This document shows positions 54,042 through 62,090 of a DNA stretch of 64,000 nucleotides, piece after piece. The notes under the pieces were generated by a model, which saw only the letters and a list, made by a program, of their open reading frames with translations, searched no databases and was not told the origin of the DNA. Every line of letters starts with the position of its first letter. Position 1 is the stretch's first letter. The stretch is from Clostridiales bacterium (lineage in GTDB: Bacteria; Bacillota; Clostridia; Lachnospirales; Lachnospiraceae), in contig JAATFT010000084.1 of assembly GCA_015655075.1 (NCBI GenBank), positions 1 through 64,000 on the forward strand, written 5' to 3'. The translations under genes were made by a program, and so were the position numbers.

Positions 54042-55382
54042 ATGTATGAAAAACAAATGTTAGTAGAACGTTACTTTCGTAATACTGCTTCAGACGGTGT
54101 TGTCACCGGTTTCCAGGTGGGAGTACGAGTAACCCATTATCATGGTATACCCATTGCCATTGTAAAAGGTTTCAGGATTACAGTGGACGGCGTCGAATAT
54201 GGAAGGGATGCCATACGTTTTATATTAAGGAACCAGGTGTTTAACCTGGACGAAATGAAAAATCATATGGATGTCTATTGGGGATTCGGCGAGGTGGCCA
54301 TAATAACCGTTGCCTGCATGGGAGGACTGTCAAAGGGAAACCATGAAATTATTTTTTCAGAGATTTTAGACGCCTACGGCCGCGGGGATACGGAACACCG
54401 TTTTATATTTAATTTTAACCTGGGCAGCATGATTCGCCGGGGAGTAACTTTATACAGCTATCAGCAGGAGTATTATACAGGCGATATGACGCTGGAGGAT
54501 ATGGTTGCCGCCGTGGCTGATTTGGATACCGACGGAGTGGAAATTCTTGCGGAAGCCTGTGTTAAGAATTATCCCAATCCCAGTGATTATTTTATCGGAC
54601 GGTGGTTTGAAATCCTTGAAAAATACCGCTGTAGGCCGATTGTTTTTGACGCTTCTTTTGGATATATACCCGGTAATGAAGCCGCCGCAAAAAAATTAAA
54701 GCAGGATATTGATGTCGCGCATCGGATGGGCTTTTCGGTTATCCGTGCACAAAACAACCTGGAAACACTAAAAATGTGTTTGGGTTATGCGGATGAAAAA
54801 GGAATTACTTTAGCACAGGAAATCCATTCGCCCAATACCCTGGACGGTCCGTTGGTGGAAGGACTCATGGAATATGTCTATAAGAACAATGTTAAGAATC
54901 TTGGCCTTATTCCGGATATGGGAATTTTCTGTCAAAGGCCGGTGCGTTTATGCTATGAAAAACATTTGAGGGCGGGAGCAACCGGGGAACTGGTGGAATA
55001 TGTATGCAAAGCCTATATGAATCACGCCGATATGGATGAAACCGTTGAATATGTACGTAATCATGGCGGAAATGAACTTGACCTGTTTTGGGCAAAGGAA
55101 GCTTTTGATTATGTCTGGTGCGATCCGTCGCTGCTCAAAAAATATGTCGCTTATATTCCGAATATTCACGGAAAATTTTATGAAATGACCAATGCGGGCG
55201 AAGAATATAGTATCCCCTATAAGGAAGTAATCGACGTTTTAAAGGAAAGCAACTGGTCCGGATATATTTGCAGCGAATTTGAAGGCCAGCGGCATTACCA
55301 CGATTTGCGCTATTTTGATATCAGCAGCGTTGACGAAGTAAAGCGGCATCATAAGATGCTGCAGAAATATATTAAAGCGTAA
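54042..55382 (+). CDS. Fused C-glycoside-deglycosidase-like protein (beta domain + TIM-barrel alpha domain)
   Basis: A 446-residue protein with two parts. Residues 1-125 resemble the separate small protein encoded at 56344 (compare GFQVGVRVTHYHG with GYEFYVQYPSYRG, and ITVDGV with IQIDGQ). Residues 145-446 resemble the barrel protein encoded at 56783; both have a YPNPSD motif. Likely metal ligands: Glu260 (QEIHSP), Asp292 (IPDMG), His376 (IHGKF) and Glu412/414 (SEFEG). In gut bacteria DgpB and DgpC form a C-deglycosidase as separate subunits; here both seem joined. Start: ATG after GGAGG. Substrate unknown. Confidence 0.75.
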   Translation: MYEKQMLVERYFRNTASDGVVTGFQVGVRVTHYHGIPIAIVKGFRITVDGVEYGRDAIRFILRNQVFNLDEMKNHMDVYWGFGEVAIITVACMGGLSKGNHEIIFSEILDAYGRGDTEHRFIFNFNLGSMIRRGVTLYSYQQEYYTGDMTLEDMVAAVADLDTDGVEILAEACVKNYPNPSDYFIGRWFEILEKYRCRPIVFDASFGYIPGNEAAAKKLKQDIDVAHRMGFSVIRAQNNLETLKMCLGYADEKGITLAQEIHSPNTLDGPLVEGLMEYVYKNNVKNLGLIPDMGIFCQRPVRLCYEKHLRAGATGELVEYVCKAYMNHADMDETVEYVRNHGGNELDLFWAKEAFDYVWCDPSLLKKYVAYIPNIHGKFYEMTNAGEEYSIPYKEVIDVLKESNWSGYICSEFEGQRHYHDLRYFDISSVDEVKRHHKMLQKYIKA

Positions 55383-55610
55383 TGTTGTCATAGACGATTT
55401 GAAGGATTGAATCCTAACGCCTTATCCATATTTCGCAGGATTACTGAATGAACCGTATTTTCAGGAAAGAGGAACATACCTATGAAAAAAGCATGAAAAT
55501 TAAGGCGGCAATCCATACAAAAAAGAATAGCTTAGCCCATTCTTGTGGTGGGCGATATCATGGATATTATTATCTATAGTAAATATATATAAATGATTGG
55601 AGGAACAGGA

Positions 55611-56327
55611 ATGGAAAAATTAAAAGCTGCGGTAATAGGCTGCGGAGGAATTGCAAATCAAAAACATTTTCCGGCATTGAAATTGAATAGTGATTTATGT
55701 GAAATGGTACCTGGGGGGTATTTCCGGATAAATCGCAGCAAGGCGGAGGCCCTTTAATCGATATCGGCACCCATGCTCTGGATATTACGCTATGGATGCT
55801 GAACAATTATAAGGTTGCCTCTGTAACCGGCTCCGTATTTGAAAAGCTGGGACATCTTCAGGAAGCCATCAGGGGCAATATTCGGACCATGGAAGCCGGA
55901 AACCTATGAAGTGGAAGATTCTGCCTTTGGATATATTAAAATGGAGGATGGCGCGGCTATATTCCTGGAAGCTTCCTGGGCTTTAAATGTATTGGAATCC
56001 AAGGAAGCGGCGACTACTCTGTGCGGAACCAAGGCGGGCGCCCAGATAAATGCCGGAATGAGTTATCCTGCCAGTGAATTAATTTATGTTAAGACGAATC
56101 ATGGGATGCTGACGGAAGAGAAGAATTCGCCGGCGGGTAATATTGCTTATTTTGATGGAAAAGAGGGAAAACCGGAAGTATTGGAAGCAAAACAATGGCT
56201 AGAGGCGGTTATTCATGATAAGGAACCGTTGGTAAAGCCGGAACAGGCGTTTATAGTGACGAAAATCCTGGATGCAATTTATCGGTCGGCTGCGGAAGGA
56301 AAAGAAATTACCTTTAAAAATATGTGA
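55611..56327 (+). pseudogene. Broken Gfo/Idh/MocA-type oxidoreductase
   Basis: The start is sound (GGAGG, ATG, then AAVIGCGGIANQKHFPAL with the NAD-binding glycines). After about 33 residues the text jumps to the C-terminal domain (GGGPLIDIGTHALDITLW), so roughly 120 codons have been lost. A second frameshift of about two bases near 55880 (GNI to FGPWKPE) follows. The remaining frame runs to 56327. In C-deglycosidase clusters this enzyme (DgpA-type) oxidises the sugar at C3 before cleavage. The gap 55383-55610 holds no intact gene. Confidence 0.85.
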
Positions 56328-56343
56328 ACTGGGAGGCACTTGT

Positions 56344-56760
56344 ATGGCATTTGAACTATTTAACAGATTATTGGTCTGCGATAAAGAGATTACGAATATG
56401 AAAGCTGAAGACGCCGCGGTAGGTTATGAATTTTATGTTCAATACCCATCTTATAGGGGAACGTATTTAAGCTGTATTGAAAAATTAGAAATACAAATAG
56501 ACGGACAGATTATCGATACTTCCCGGATCGGCTTTTATGTTAATGGGAAAGAGGTGCTGGTGGAGGAATTTCCCGATTTGTTCCGGGAATATTGGTTTAT
56601 ACTTGATTATGCCTCTGTCCGGATATATGGAGATGGATTAAAAGCCGGATCTAAACATGGGGTGCACGTTTTATTGCGTCATCGGATTCCCTATACAGGA
56701 TATTTTGGAAACTATATGATTGAAGACGCGGTTTGTGAAAAAGAGCTTACGGTAAAATAA
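56344..56760 (+). CDS. C-glycoside deglycosidase beta-subunit-like protein (DUF6379-like)
   Basis: A 138-residue beta-rich protein, matching what I remember of the DUF6379/DgpB family. Conserved blocks: GYEFYVQYPSYRGTYLS, IEIQIDGQII-like strand, FREYWFILDYASV and a C-terminal RHRIPYTGYFG. In known systems this subunit packs on the barrel subunit and completes the active site. I chose the ATG at 56344 behind GGGAGG. The barrel gene follows after 22 bases, as expected for a B-C pair. Confidence 0.75.
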   Translation: MAFELFNRLLVCDKEITNMKAEDAAVGYEFYVQYPSYRGTYLSCIEKLEIQIDGQIIDTSRIGFYVNGKEVLVEEFPDLFREYWFILDYASVRIYGDGLKAGSKHGVHVLLRHRIPYTGYFGNYMIEDAVCEKELTVK

Positions 56761-56782
56761 CGGCAAAGAGGAGGACAAGGAT

Positions 56783-57751
56783 ATGAGTGATAAAAAAATT
56801 AAATTGGGTATTACTCTGTTTAGCTTAACGCCTTACTATGTTACCAAGGAATGGGACCTTGAACGCTGTCTAAAGGAAGTGCACGAGATGGGATATCAGG
56901 GAATTGAGCTGGTGGCGGCTCAGATGGTGCCGGATTATCCGAATCCTTCGGATCAATGGCTGGAAAATTTTAAGGCGCTGCTTAAAAAATATGAGCTAAA
57001 CTTAATTACCTGGAGTGCCTATATTGATATGGGAATCCGGACTGACAGGGATTTAACAGAAAAAGAAATTATACAATATACAAGAAATGATATGATTTAT
57101 GCAAAGAAAGCGGGGGCCCGGATGGTCCGTACCCAACATGGGATTACTCCGGAAGTTTATCGGAAAATGCTTCCATTATGTAAGGTATTGGACATGAAAC
57201 TGGTAATTGAAATGCATTCCCCTCATCATCCTCAGGTGCCAGTATGGAAAGAATATTTAAAAATAATGGCGGACCCTGAAACAGAAGATTATTTCGGAGT
57301 AGTTCCGGATTTTAGCATTTTTCAGCATACGCCCCATAAATTAGCAATCGATGCCTTCCTTAAGGGGGGATGCCGTAAAGAAGTCCTGGACACCATTATT
57401 GCAATGCATGATGCAGGTTTGGGGGAAGAGGAGATGATATCAGGAGGCGATTATACCGATTATGAAAAAGAGGTGATAGCCGATATAAAACATAGATTCA
57501 GTGCCCCTGCAAAGGTGGAGGAGCTGGCAAAACTACTTCCGTGCACACCGTATATTCATGGAAAATTCCATTATATTACAAAAGATTGTAAAGATCCTAC
57601 CATTCCCTATGAAAGAGCTATAGAAATAATAAAAAAGTCCGATTTTCATGGATATATTGCATGTGAATATGAGGGACACCGGTTTGATATTGATGCCAAG
57701 GAACAATTATCTCGCTTTGTATCTATGATAAATCGATTGTCGGAAGAATGA
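56783..57751 (+). CDS. C-glycoside deglycosidase alpha-subunit-like TIM barrel
   Basis: A 322-residue protein of the sugar-phosphate isomerase/epimerase (AP endonuclease 2-like) superfamily. Likely divalent-metal ligands are Glu143 (IEMHSP), Asp176 (VPDFS), His259 (IHGKF) and Glu295/297 (CEYEG). In characterised systems (DgpC, CarC) this subunit breaks the C-C bond between a 3-keto sugar and an aromatic aglycone. Paired with the small gene just upstream. Start: ATG after GAGGAGGA. A different isomerase activity is possible, but the neighbour pair argues for C-deglycosylation. Confidence 0.78.
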   Translation: MSDKKIKLGITLFSLTPYYVTKEWDLERCLKEVHEMGYQGIELVAAQMVPDYPNPSDQWLENFKALLKKYELNLITWSAYIDMGIRTDRDLTEKEIIQYTRNDMIYAKKAGARMVRTQHGITPEVYRKMLPLCKVLDMKLVIEMHSPHHPQVPVWKEYLKIMADPETEDYFGVVPDFSIFQHTPHKLAIDAFLKGGCRKEVLDTIIAMHDAGLGEEEMISGGDYTDYEKEVIADIKHRFSAPAKVEELAKLLPCTPYIHGKFHYITKDCKDPTIPYERAIEIIKKSDFHGYIACEYEGHRFDIDAKEQLSRFVSMINRLSEE

Positions 57752-57858
57752 GTAAACGAAATAAATAATCTGTGGATTTGCCTGTCTGAATTGGAATAGG
57801 AGATAAGACGTAAGAAATTTAAATATAGTACTCTAAATATAGAAAGGCAGGGTTTATA

Positions 57859-58121
57859 ATGCTAAAGGTAGGTATTATCGGATATGGATTTATGGGACAC
57901 GTACATGCCAAAATGTTTGAAGGAATGAAAGAATTTAAGGTAGTAGCCATATGTGACTTATTATTGCGGAGGATATACCCAAGGTAAATATAGAATATGA
58001 AAACTATTTTAAAAATTACCTTAAGGCTATTCAAGGAGAAGAAGATTTCCTGGTTAAACCCTCGCGGGTCAGGAGGGTTTTGGCAGTTATGGAAGCCGTC
58101 GGAGAATCTGCAAAAAGCTAG
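57859..58121 (+). pseudogene. Second broken Gfo/Idh/MocA-type oxidoreductase
   Basis: The frame opens with VGIIGYGFMGHVHAKMF, a clear NAD-binding start, and stops after 42 codons. A second frame then shows only the C-terminal tail (about 50 codons, KPSRVRRVLAVMEAV near its end). Some 250 codons of the middle are missing. A typical family member has about 340-390 residues. With the 55611 pseudogene it means no intact oxidoreductase remains in the cluster. Confidence 0.8.
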
Positions 58122-58327
58122 ACTTTGAATAGCCGGCTTCCAGCGTGTCCGACCCGCCCGCCGTACGCTTAATTGATACTTTTAAAGAGAGCGTATCGCC
58201 CCTTCACAGTTTCTGGAACGGAATCCCCGGCTTAACGACCCGCTGGTCATCTATCCAATCAAAAAAAGATCGTTTATGTGATTGTCGACACACGTCGGGA
58301 CTATGGATGGCTTAACAGTTAAAGCTC
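58122..58327. other. Gap with coding-like fragments, unassigned
   Basis: No intact gene. On the minus strand two short frames read like protein (DDQRVVKPGIPFQKL, then RGDTLSLKVSIKRTAGG) with stops between. This may be one more decayed gene, but I cannot name it. Confidence 0.25.
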
Positions 58328-59602
58328 TCAAGTCCCTGCCACATTTACCTCCTCAAACCGTACCGCATAGGGCCCTTCATAGCCTTTTTCAATCTGCATT
58401 TCCTTTGAAAATACAAGATTTTTTTGGGCTTTAAGCAGATTGCCGTTAACGGAGCCGCCGGTCACCGGGGTTACGGTAGTGCCGTCGCATAAAAAGGCAA
58501 GACGGATTTCGCCTGCAAAATGCCCGGAAAAGGCATCCATCTGGAAATCAGAGAAATTTACCACATGAAGATATTTGCCGGATTTCATTTCGGAAAAGTA
58601 TTTGGTACCGGCAGGCACTAAAAAGCTGTCATAGACGCCGGTAGGTTCCAGGCCAAGATAATAAGCAAATCGGCTGTTTCCATGAATGGTCTGTAAAACG
58701 CCGTCTTTTAGCAGGGGACGGTGGGTCATGGGGATGCCTTCACTGCTGTAGGGCTCTTTTGCCTTTAGCGTGATTGTAAGCAGTTCTCCCGTAACATCAC
58801 CGCCTTGTATCCTGTCCCCGATTCGATAATTGGAATATTTGGGATAAACCATGCCGGCGGAAGAACGGCTTAAAAAGTATTCAAATATATCCCTGACATA
58901 TTGCCCGGACAGCAGGACGGTATAAGTCCCGGCGGCAGGGGCGGATTTCGCCTGTGCACGGGCTTTTGTCATTTCCAGTGCCCGTTTTACTTTTGCCCTT
59001 AAGGCTTCGGTATCCAGCTCGTCATAGGAGAAACTCTGATAGGTTTCAACATCCTGGGGAGTGATACACTGGGTGACAAATTCGCCTTTGACCGTATGTT
59101 TTTCATAGCCGACATCAATTCCGCCGGAGTTGATAATATGGCAGGAGTTTTTTTCAACAAACAGTTCAGCCGAATTTAAGAAGGTATCCTCCCAGCTGTC
59201 ATCAGCAAATAAGGCCTCCGCCATTTTACGGGCATTTTCCGCCAGGGTATTACGGCTTAAGGAGCTTTCTATGATAACGGGCTCTTCCTTTTTGCCGGAC
59301 GGCAGTTCATAATATGGGTTGCATACAAAGGAAGCGGCAAAATAAGCTTTTTTAATTGTTTCCTCCACTTCTTTATCAGTCATCCCGCAGTGGATGCCGA
59401 CGGTAGAGGAACCGCGCATTTTTACACCGTTTTTCTCAAAATCATGGTAAACGGTAATTCTGTATTGCCGTACCTCCTTTTGCCTTTTCATATCCAGATG
59501 CTCTTTTATGAAAAATAATTCCACGGTTTCTTTTCTGCTGTCATTTATTAAATAGGTTGCGATGTTATTTTGTTTTAAGGCGGATAATATTTTATGTAGC
59601 AA
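58328..59602 (-). CDS. PmbA/TldE-like protein of the TldD/PmbA family
   Basis: A 424-residue protein of the TldD/PmbA family, matching the non-metal-binding partner (TldE/PmbA). It has the VTGGSVNGNLL C-terminal block and the GGDVTGELL strand, and lacks the HExxxH motif of TldD. In E. coli, TldD-TldE is a peptidase pair used in microcin maturation and CcdA turnover. The start codon appears to be TTG at 59602 with GGTGAG upstream. The partner gene lies upstream on the same strand. The 3' end has a decayed relative at 42766. Confidence 0.88.
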   Translation of the reverse strand: MLHKILSALKQNNIATYLINDSRKETVELFFIKEHLDMKRQKEVRQYRITVYHDFEKNGVKMRGSSTVGIHCGMTDKEVEETIKKAYFAASFVCNPYYELPSGKKEEPVIIESSLSRNTLAENARKMAEALFADDSWEDTFLNSAELFVEKNSCHIINSGGIDVGYEKHTVKGEFVTQCITPQDVETYQSFSYDELDTEALRAKVKRALEMTKARAQAKSAPAAGTYTVLLSGQYVRDIFEYFLSRSSAGMVYPKYSNYRIGDRIQGGDVTGELLTITLKAKEPYSSEGIPMTHRPLLKDGVLQTIHGNSRFAYYLGLEPTGVYDSFLVPAGTKYFSEMKSGKYLHVVNFSDFQMDAFSGHFAGEIRLAFLCDGTTVTPVTGGSVNGNLLKAQKNLVFSKEMQIEKGYEGPYAVRFEEVNVAGT

Positions 59603-59694
59603 GATTGACTCACCAGTCCTTTCTTATTGTGGCTATTCAGATAATAGCGTAACAACATTATTGGATCTATATATCATACAGCTAAATACAATTC

Positions 59695-59763
59695 AAAAGC
59701 TGAATCCGGCCCTAAAGGCCGCGGAAGCGATGAAATTACTAACCAAGCCGGATTCTGGCTTTT
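59695..59763 (-). other. Hairpin at the tldD-pmbA junction
   Basis: AAAAGCTGAATCCGGC (59695-59710) and GCCGGATTCTGGCTTTT (59747-59763) are near-perfect inverted repeats; the right arm includes the last codons of tldD. Read on the minus strand it ends in TTTT, so it may partly stop transcription or protect the tldD message. Confidence 0.55.
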
Positions 59764-61169
59764 ATATAGGGGCCGCCGTCCGAAACTTTTACCCATTCCT
59801 TATAACCTTTGCCGCAGAAACCGCTGCCTTTAAGCTCTACGGTATCGGATATCATGGAAATGGATTTTAGTAAGTCAGGCACATATCCGGTTAAAACAAT
59901 AGGAGAATAAATCCTGCCGGTCAGTTTACCGTTTTTAATTTCCCTTGCTATATTAACCATACATTGAATTCCCCAATTCTTCGGATCCTCCATGCCGCTT
60001 CTGGCATTTTCCAATAGAAATCCATATTGAACGGAGGCAATCATATCTTCCGGTTTATCCTTTCCCGCCTCAAAATAAGTATTGGTCATACGGGTATAAG
60101 CTTTTCTCTCGTAGCTTTCCCGCCGGCCGTTGCCGGTGGGGGCTGAGGACAGATACATGGCTGTCTGGCTGTCACTGATACCCCGTTTTAAGATACCTTT
60201 TTCAATGATAACCGTATCCTGTGACAGCACGCCTTCATCGTCAAACAGATAAGTGGCTGTTTCTTTGGCCGCAGTAGCGCCATCATGCATGGTAATAAGG
60301 GGAGAAGCCACATATTTGCCTATGTATTTCCTGGCAAGTGCACGGTCTTTTACGAACATATCCATTTCCACACCATGGCCAAAGGCCTCGTGGGCTATCA
60401 TACCGGTAACCTCCGGAGTGCAGATGCAGTCATATTCGCCGGGTTTGATCGGTTCACTTTCCAACAGTTCAAGGGCTGTAAAAGCCACACTTTTTAAATC
60501 CCGTTCCATTTCTCCCAGCAGCTCCGTGCCGCCAAGGTTGGAATAAGTCTTAAAAAAGTATTTGATTTCCTCACTCCGGGAGGCCATAACCATCAGGCTT
60601 CCGTTTGTCCATAGAATATTCTGCTCCATGTCCTTGTTTTTTGATAAAAATAATTTATGGTACTGCTGATATCTGCAGCCGGCAGAACAATCCAATATTT
60701 TTTTATTATAAGCCAGGCCTTCTTCGCAAAGCTTTGACAGAAGAGCTATAATTTTTTCATCTCCCAGTTCTTCCGGATCCTGTATGTATTCGGTGCTTTC
60801 CTTTAAAGTTTTTGGATCGTCGGGAAGCACAGGATATTCACTTTCTGAAATTCCACCGGGCAGATAATCCTTAAGGGGCATTAAGCTATACTTAATCTTA
60901 TTCAGGATTCCGGGAATCCCTTCCTTTGTAATCTCATTAAAGGAATATTCCCCATAGCTTTTGCCGTCGTATACCTTTGCGACAAAACCCCGTCCGCTTA
61001 AAATATCGTCTTCCGAAATAACGGTGCCTTGTTTTGACACACTATAAATCATGGCTTTGGAATCCGATGCAAGAATAGAAGCATAACTGTAATGCTCAAG
61101 CAGGCTATTGAGTAATTCTTTAAGGAATGGTTTTGCCTCTTTTAAATAATGGCTTGATTTTACTTTCAT
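59739..61169 (-). CDS. TldD-type zinc metallopeptidase
   Basis: A 476-residue TldD-family protease. The metal motif is HEAFGHGVEMD, with a further conserved Cys near KGSGFCGKGY. N-terminal region: sensor-like KSSHYLKEAKPFLKELL. It forms a heterodimer with the PmbA-like protein encoded next and degrades unfolded or modified peptides. I chose the ATG at 61169, 8 bases after GGTGGA; the TTG at 61196 is less likely. About 136 bases and a hairpin separate it from the partner gene. Confidence 0.9.
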   Translation of the reverse strand: MKVKSSHYLKEAKPFLKELLNSLLEHYSYASILASDSKAMIYSVSKQGTVISEDDILSGRGFVAKVYDGKSYGEYSFNEITKEGIPGILNKIKYSLMPLKDYLPGGISESEYPVLPDDPKTLKESTEYIQDPEELGDEKIIALLSKLCEEGLAYNKKILDCSAGCRYQQYHKLFLSKNKDMEQNILWTNGSLMVMASRSEEIKYFFKTYSNLGGTELLGEMERDLKSVAFTALELLESEPIKPGEYDCICTPEVTGMIAHEAFGHGVEMDMFVKDRALARKYIGKYVASPLITMHDGATAAKETATYLFDDEGVLSQDTVIIEKGILKRGISDSQTAMYLSSAPTGNGRRESYERKAYTRMTNTYFEAGKDKPEDMIASVQYGFLLENARSGMEDPKNWGIQCMVNIAREIKNGKLTGRIYSPIVLTGYVPDLLKSISMISDTVELKGSGFCGKGYKEWVKVSDGGPYIKARIRLG

Positions 61170-61223
61170 TCTGAATCCACCTGTTCCTTTCTTCAATCTA
61201 TCTGTTTAATATTTGAAATGATG

Positions 61224-61273
61224 TAAAAAAGAGCCTTACATATTTTGGCTACTCTTGTATTATATTCTCATAG
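61224..61273 (+). repeat. Direct repeat of the PTS promoter region, first copy
   Basis: About 50 bases (AAAAAAGAGCCTTACATATT and onward) match 61475-61524 with few changes. Here the -35 box reads CTTACA and the -10 TATTAT with a 17-base spacer, so it may be a weaker promoter. Between the two copies lies half of a dispersed palindromic element. Confidence 0.6.
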
Positions 61274-61389
61274 GGTTTTAATGTCAATCTTGAAAGTAAT
61301 AGCGGGTAATAACGGAATATACATAACTGAATTTCTTTGATGATAATCTTAAAAAGTAATTTATTTACAAGAATAAATTGGCACTATCC

Positions 61390-61471
61390 AGAGTGTGTTT
61401 GAAAAATGCTTGTGCGGGTTGGGTGCTCCACTTTGTGGGAGGTAAGGAGCGATTTTGGGAGCGAAGTGGGA
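61390..61471 (-). repeat. Half copy of the dispersed palindromic element, copy F
   Basis: Starts AGAGTGTGTTTGAAAAATGC and runs through CTCCACTTTGTGGGAGG to GCGAAGTGGG, matching the right arm of copies B and C in reverse orientation. It breaks off at the element centre, right where the second promoter copy begins. Confidence 0.75.
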
Positions 61472-61485
61472 ACAAAAAAAAGCGC

Positions 61486-61514
61486 TTGACATATTTTAGC
61501 CGCTCTTATATTAT
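61486..61514 (+). promoter_or_regulatory. Promoter of the PTS gene
   Basis: TTGACA (61486-61491), 17-base spacer, TATTAT (61509-61514): nearly consensus. It is the second copy of the direct repeat (61475-61524) and gives a leader of about 570 bases. Confidence 0.75.
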
Positions 61515-61609
61515 ATTTTTATAGAGAATAAAGCCAATTCCAGAATATGTTAATTTGATTTAAAATATAAACGGTATAATTAAACAATAATAACTGAATA
61601 TATATAACT

Positions 61610-61638
61610 GGGTTGTGACTGGTTAGGCAGGCAAGACC
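61610..61638 (+). promoter_or_regulatory. RAT antiterminator site (BglG/GlcT-family target)
   Basis: GGGTTGTGACTGGTTAGGCA continuing GGCAAGACC resembles the ribonucleic antiterminator consensus, with its GGxTTGTxACTG and CAGGCAAxACC halves. It overlaps the terminator stem that follows, so binding of an antiterminator protein would allow read-through. No such protein gene lies in the window. Confidence 0.8.
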
Positions 61639-61685
61639 AAGCTTTGTGAAATAAAAGCAATATTTCATAAAGTTTGGTCTTTTTT
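61634..61685 (+). terminator. Regulated terminator in the PTS leader
   Basis: AGACCAAGCTTTGTGAAAT (61634) pairs with ATTTCATAAAGTTTGGTCT (to 61680), then TTTTTT. The overlap with the RAT site makes the two structures exclusive. Confidence 0.85.
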
Positions 61686-61899
61686 CTGCAAACGTGCCCG
61701 CGGCCGGAAGAAACTCGTATATGGATTTTTCCCGGTTTAAATATAAGCATTACCGTAAGTTTTTATGAGAAAAGAGGTGGGATACCCAGTAGTAGGAAGT
61801 AAAGCAGCCTGGTAATGCACGGATTATAAAATGAAAGGGGACAGGGAATAGGAAAGTGAGTTTATAAGGAGAACTAGGTTTTATTTACTAGCTAACCTT

Positions 61900-62018
61900 C
61901 AAGTAAGTCCCCTGCTTCTTAGCGAAATGCAGCGGTGGGTTTGGAGCTTACTTGTTTCAGTCGGAGCTTGAACCCCGACTGAAATACCAGCATAGCTGGT
62001 ATTAGGTTATGAGCAAGT
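61900..62018 (+). ncRNA. Multi-hairpin structured segment in the PTS leader
   Basis: CAAGTAAG (61900) pairs with CTTACTTG (to 61954), enclosing a CCTGCTT/GCAGCGG stem. Two further stems follow: CAGTCGGAGCTTG...CCCCGACTG and ATACCAGCATAGCTGGTAT. The compact fold, with no coding frame, suggests a structured RNA or the end of a miniature insertion element; IS605-type ends look similar from memory. Not verified. Confidence 0.4.
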
Positions 62019-62090
62019 AGTATAGCGGACCTGGAATATCCGTTTTACTAAGTTAAAAGAGTGCTCTAAAACAAAAAGGAGGAAATTATT

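Noticed and set aside
55383-55610. Protein-like text (NEPYFQERGTY) after the fused deglycosidase gene
   Set aside because: Too short and interrupted by stops to assign; left as an unassigned gap.
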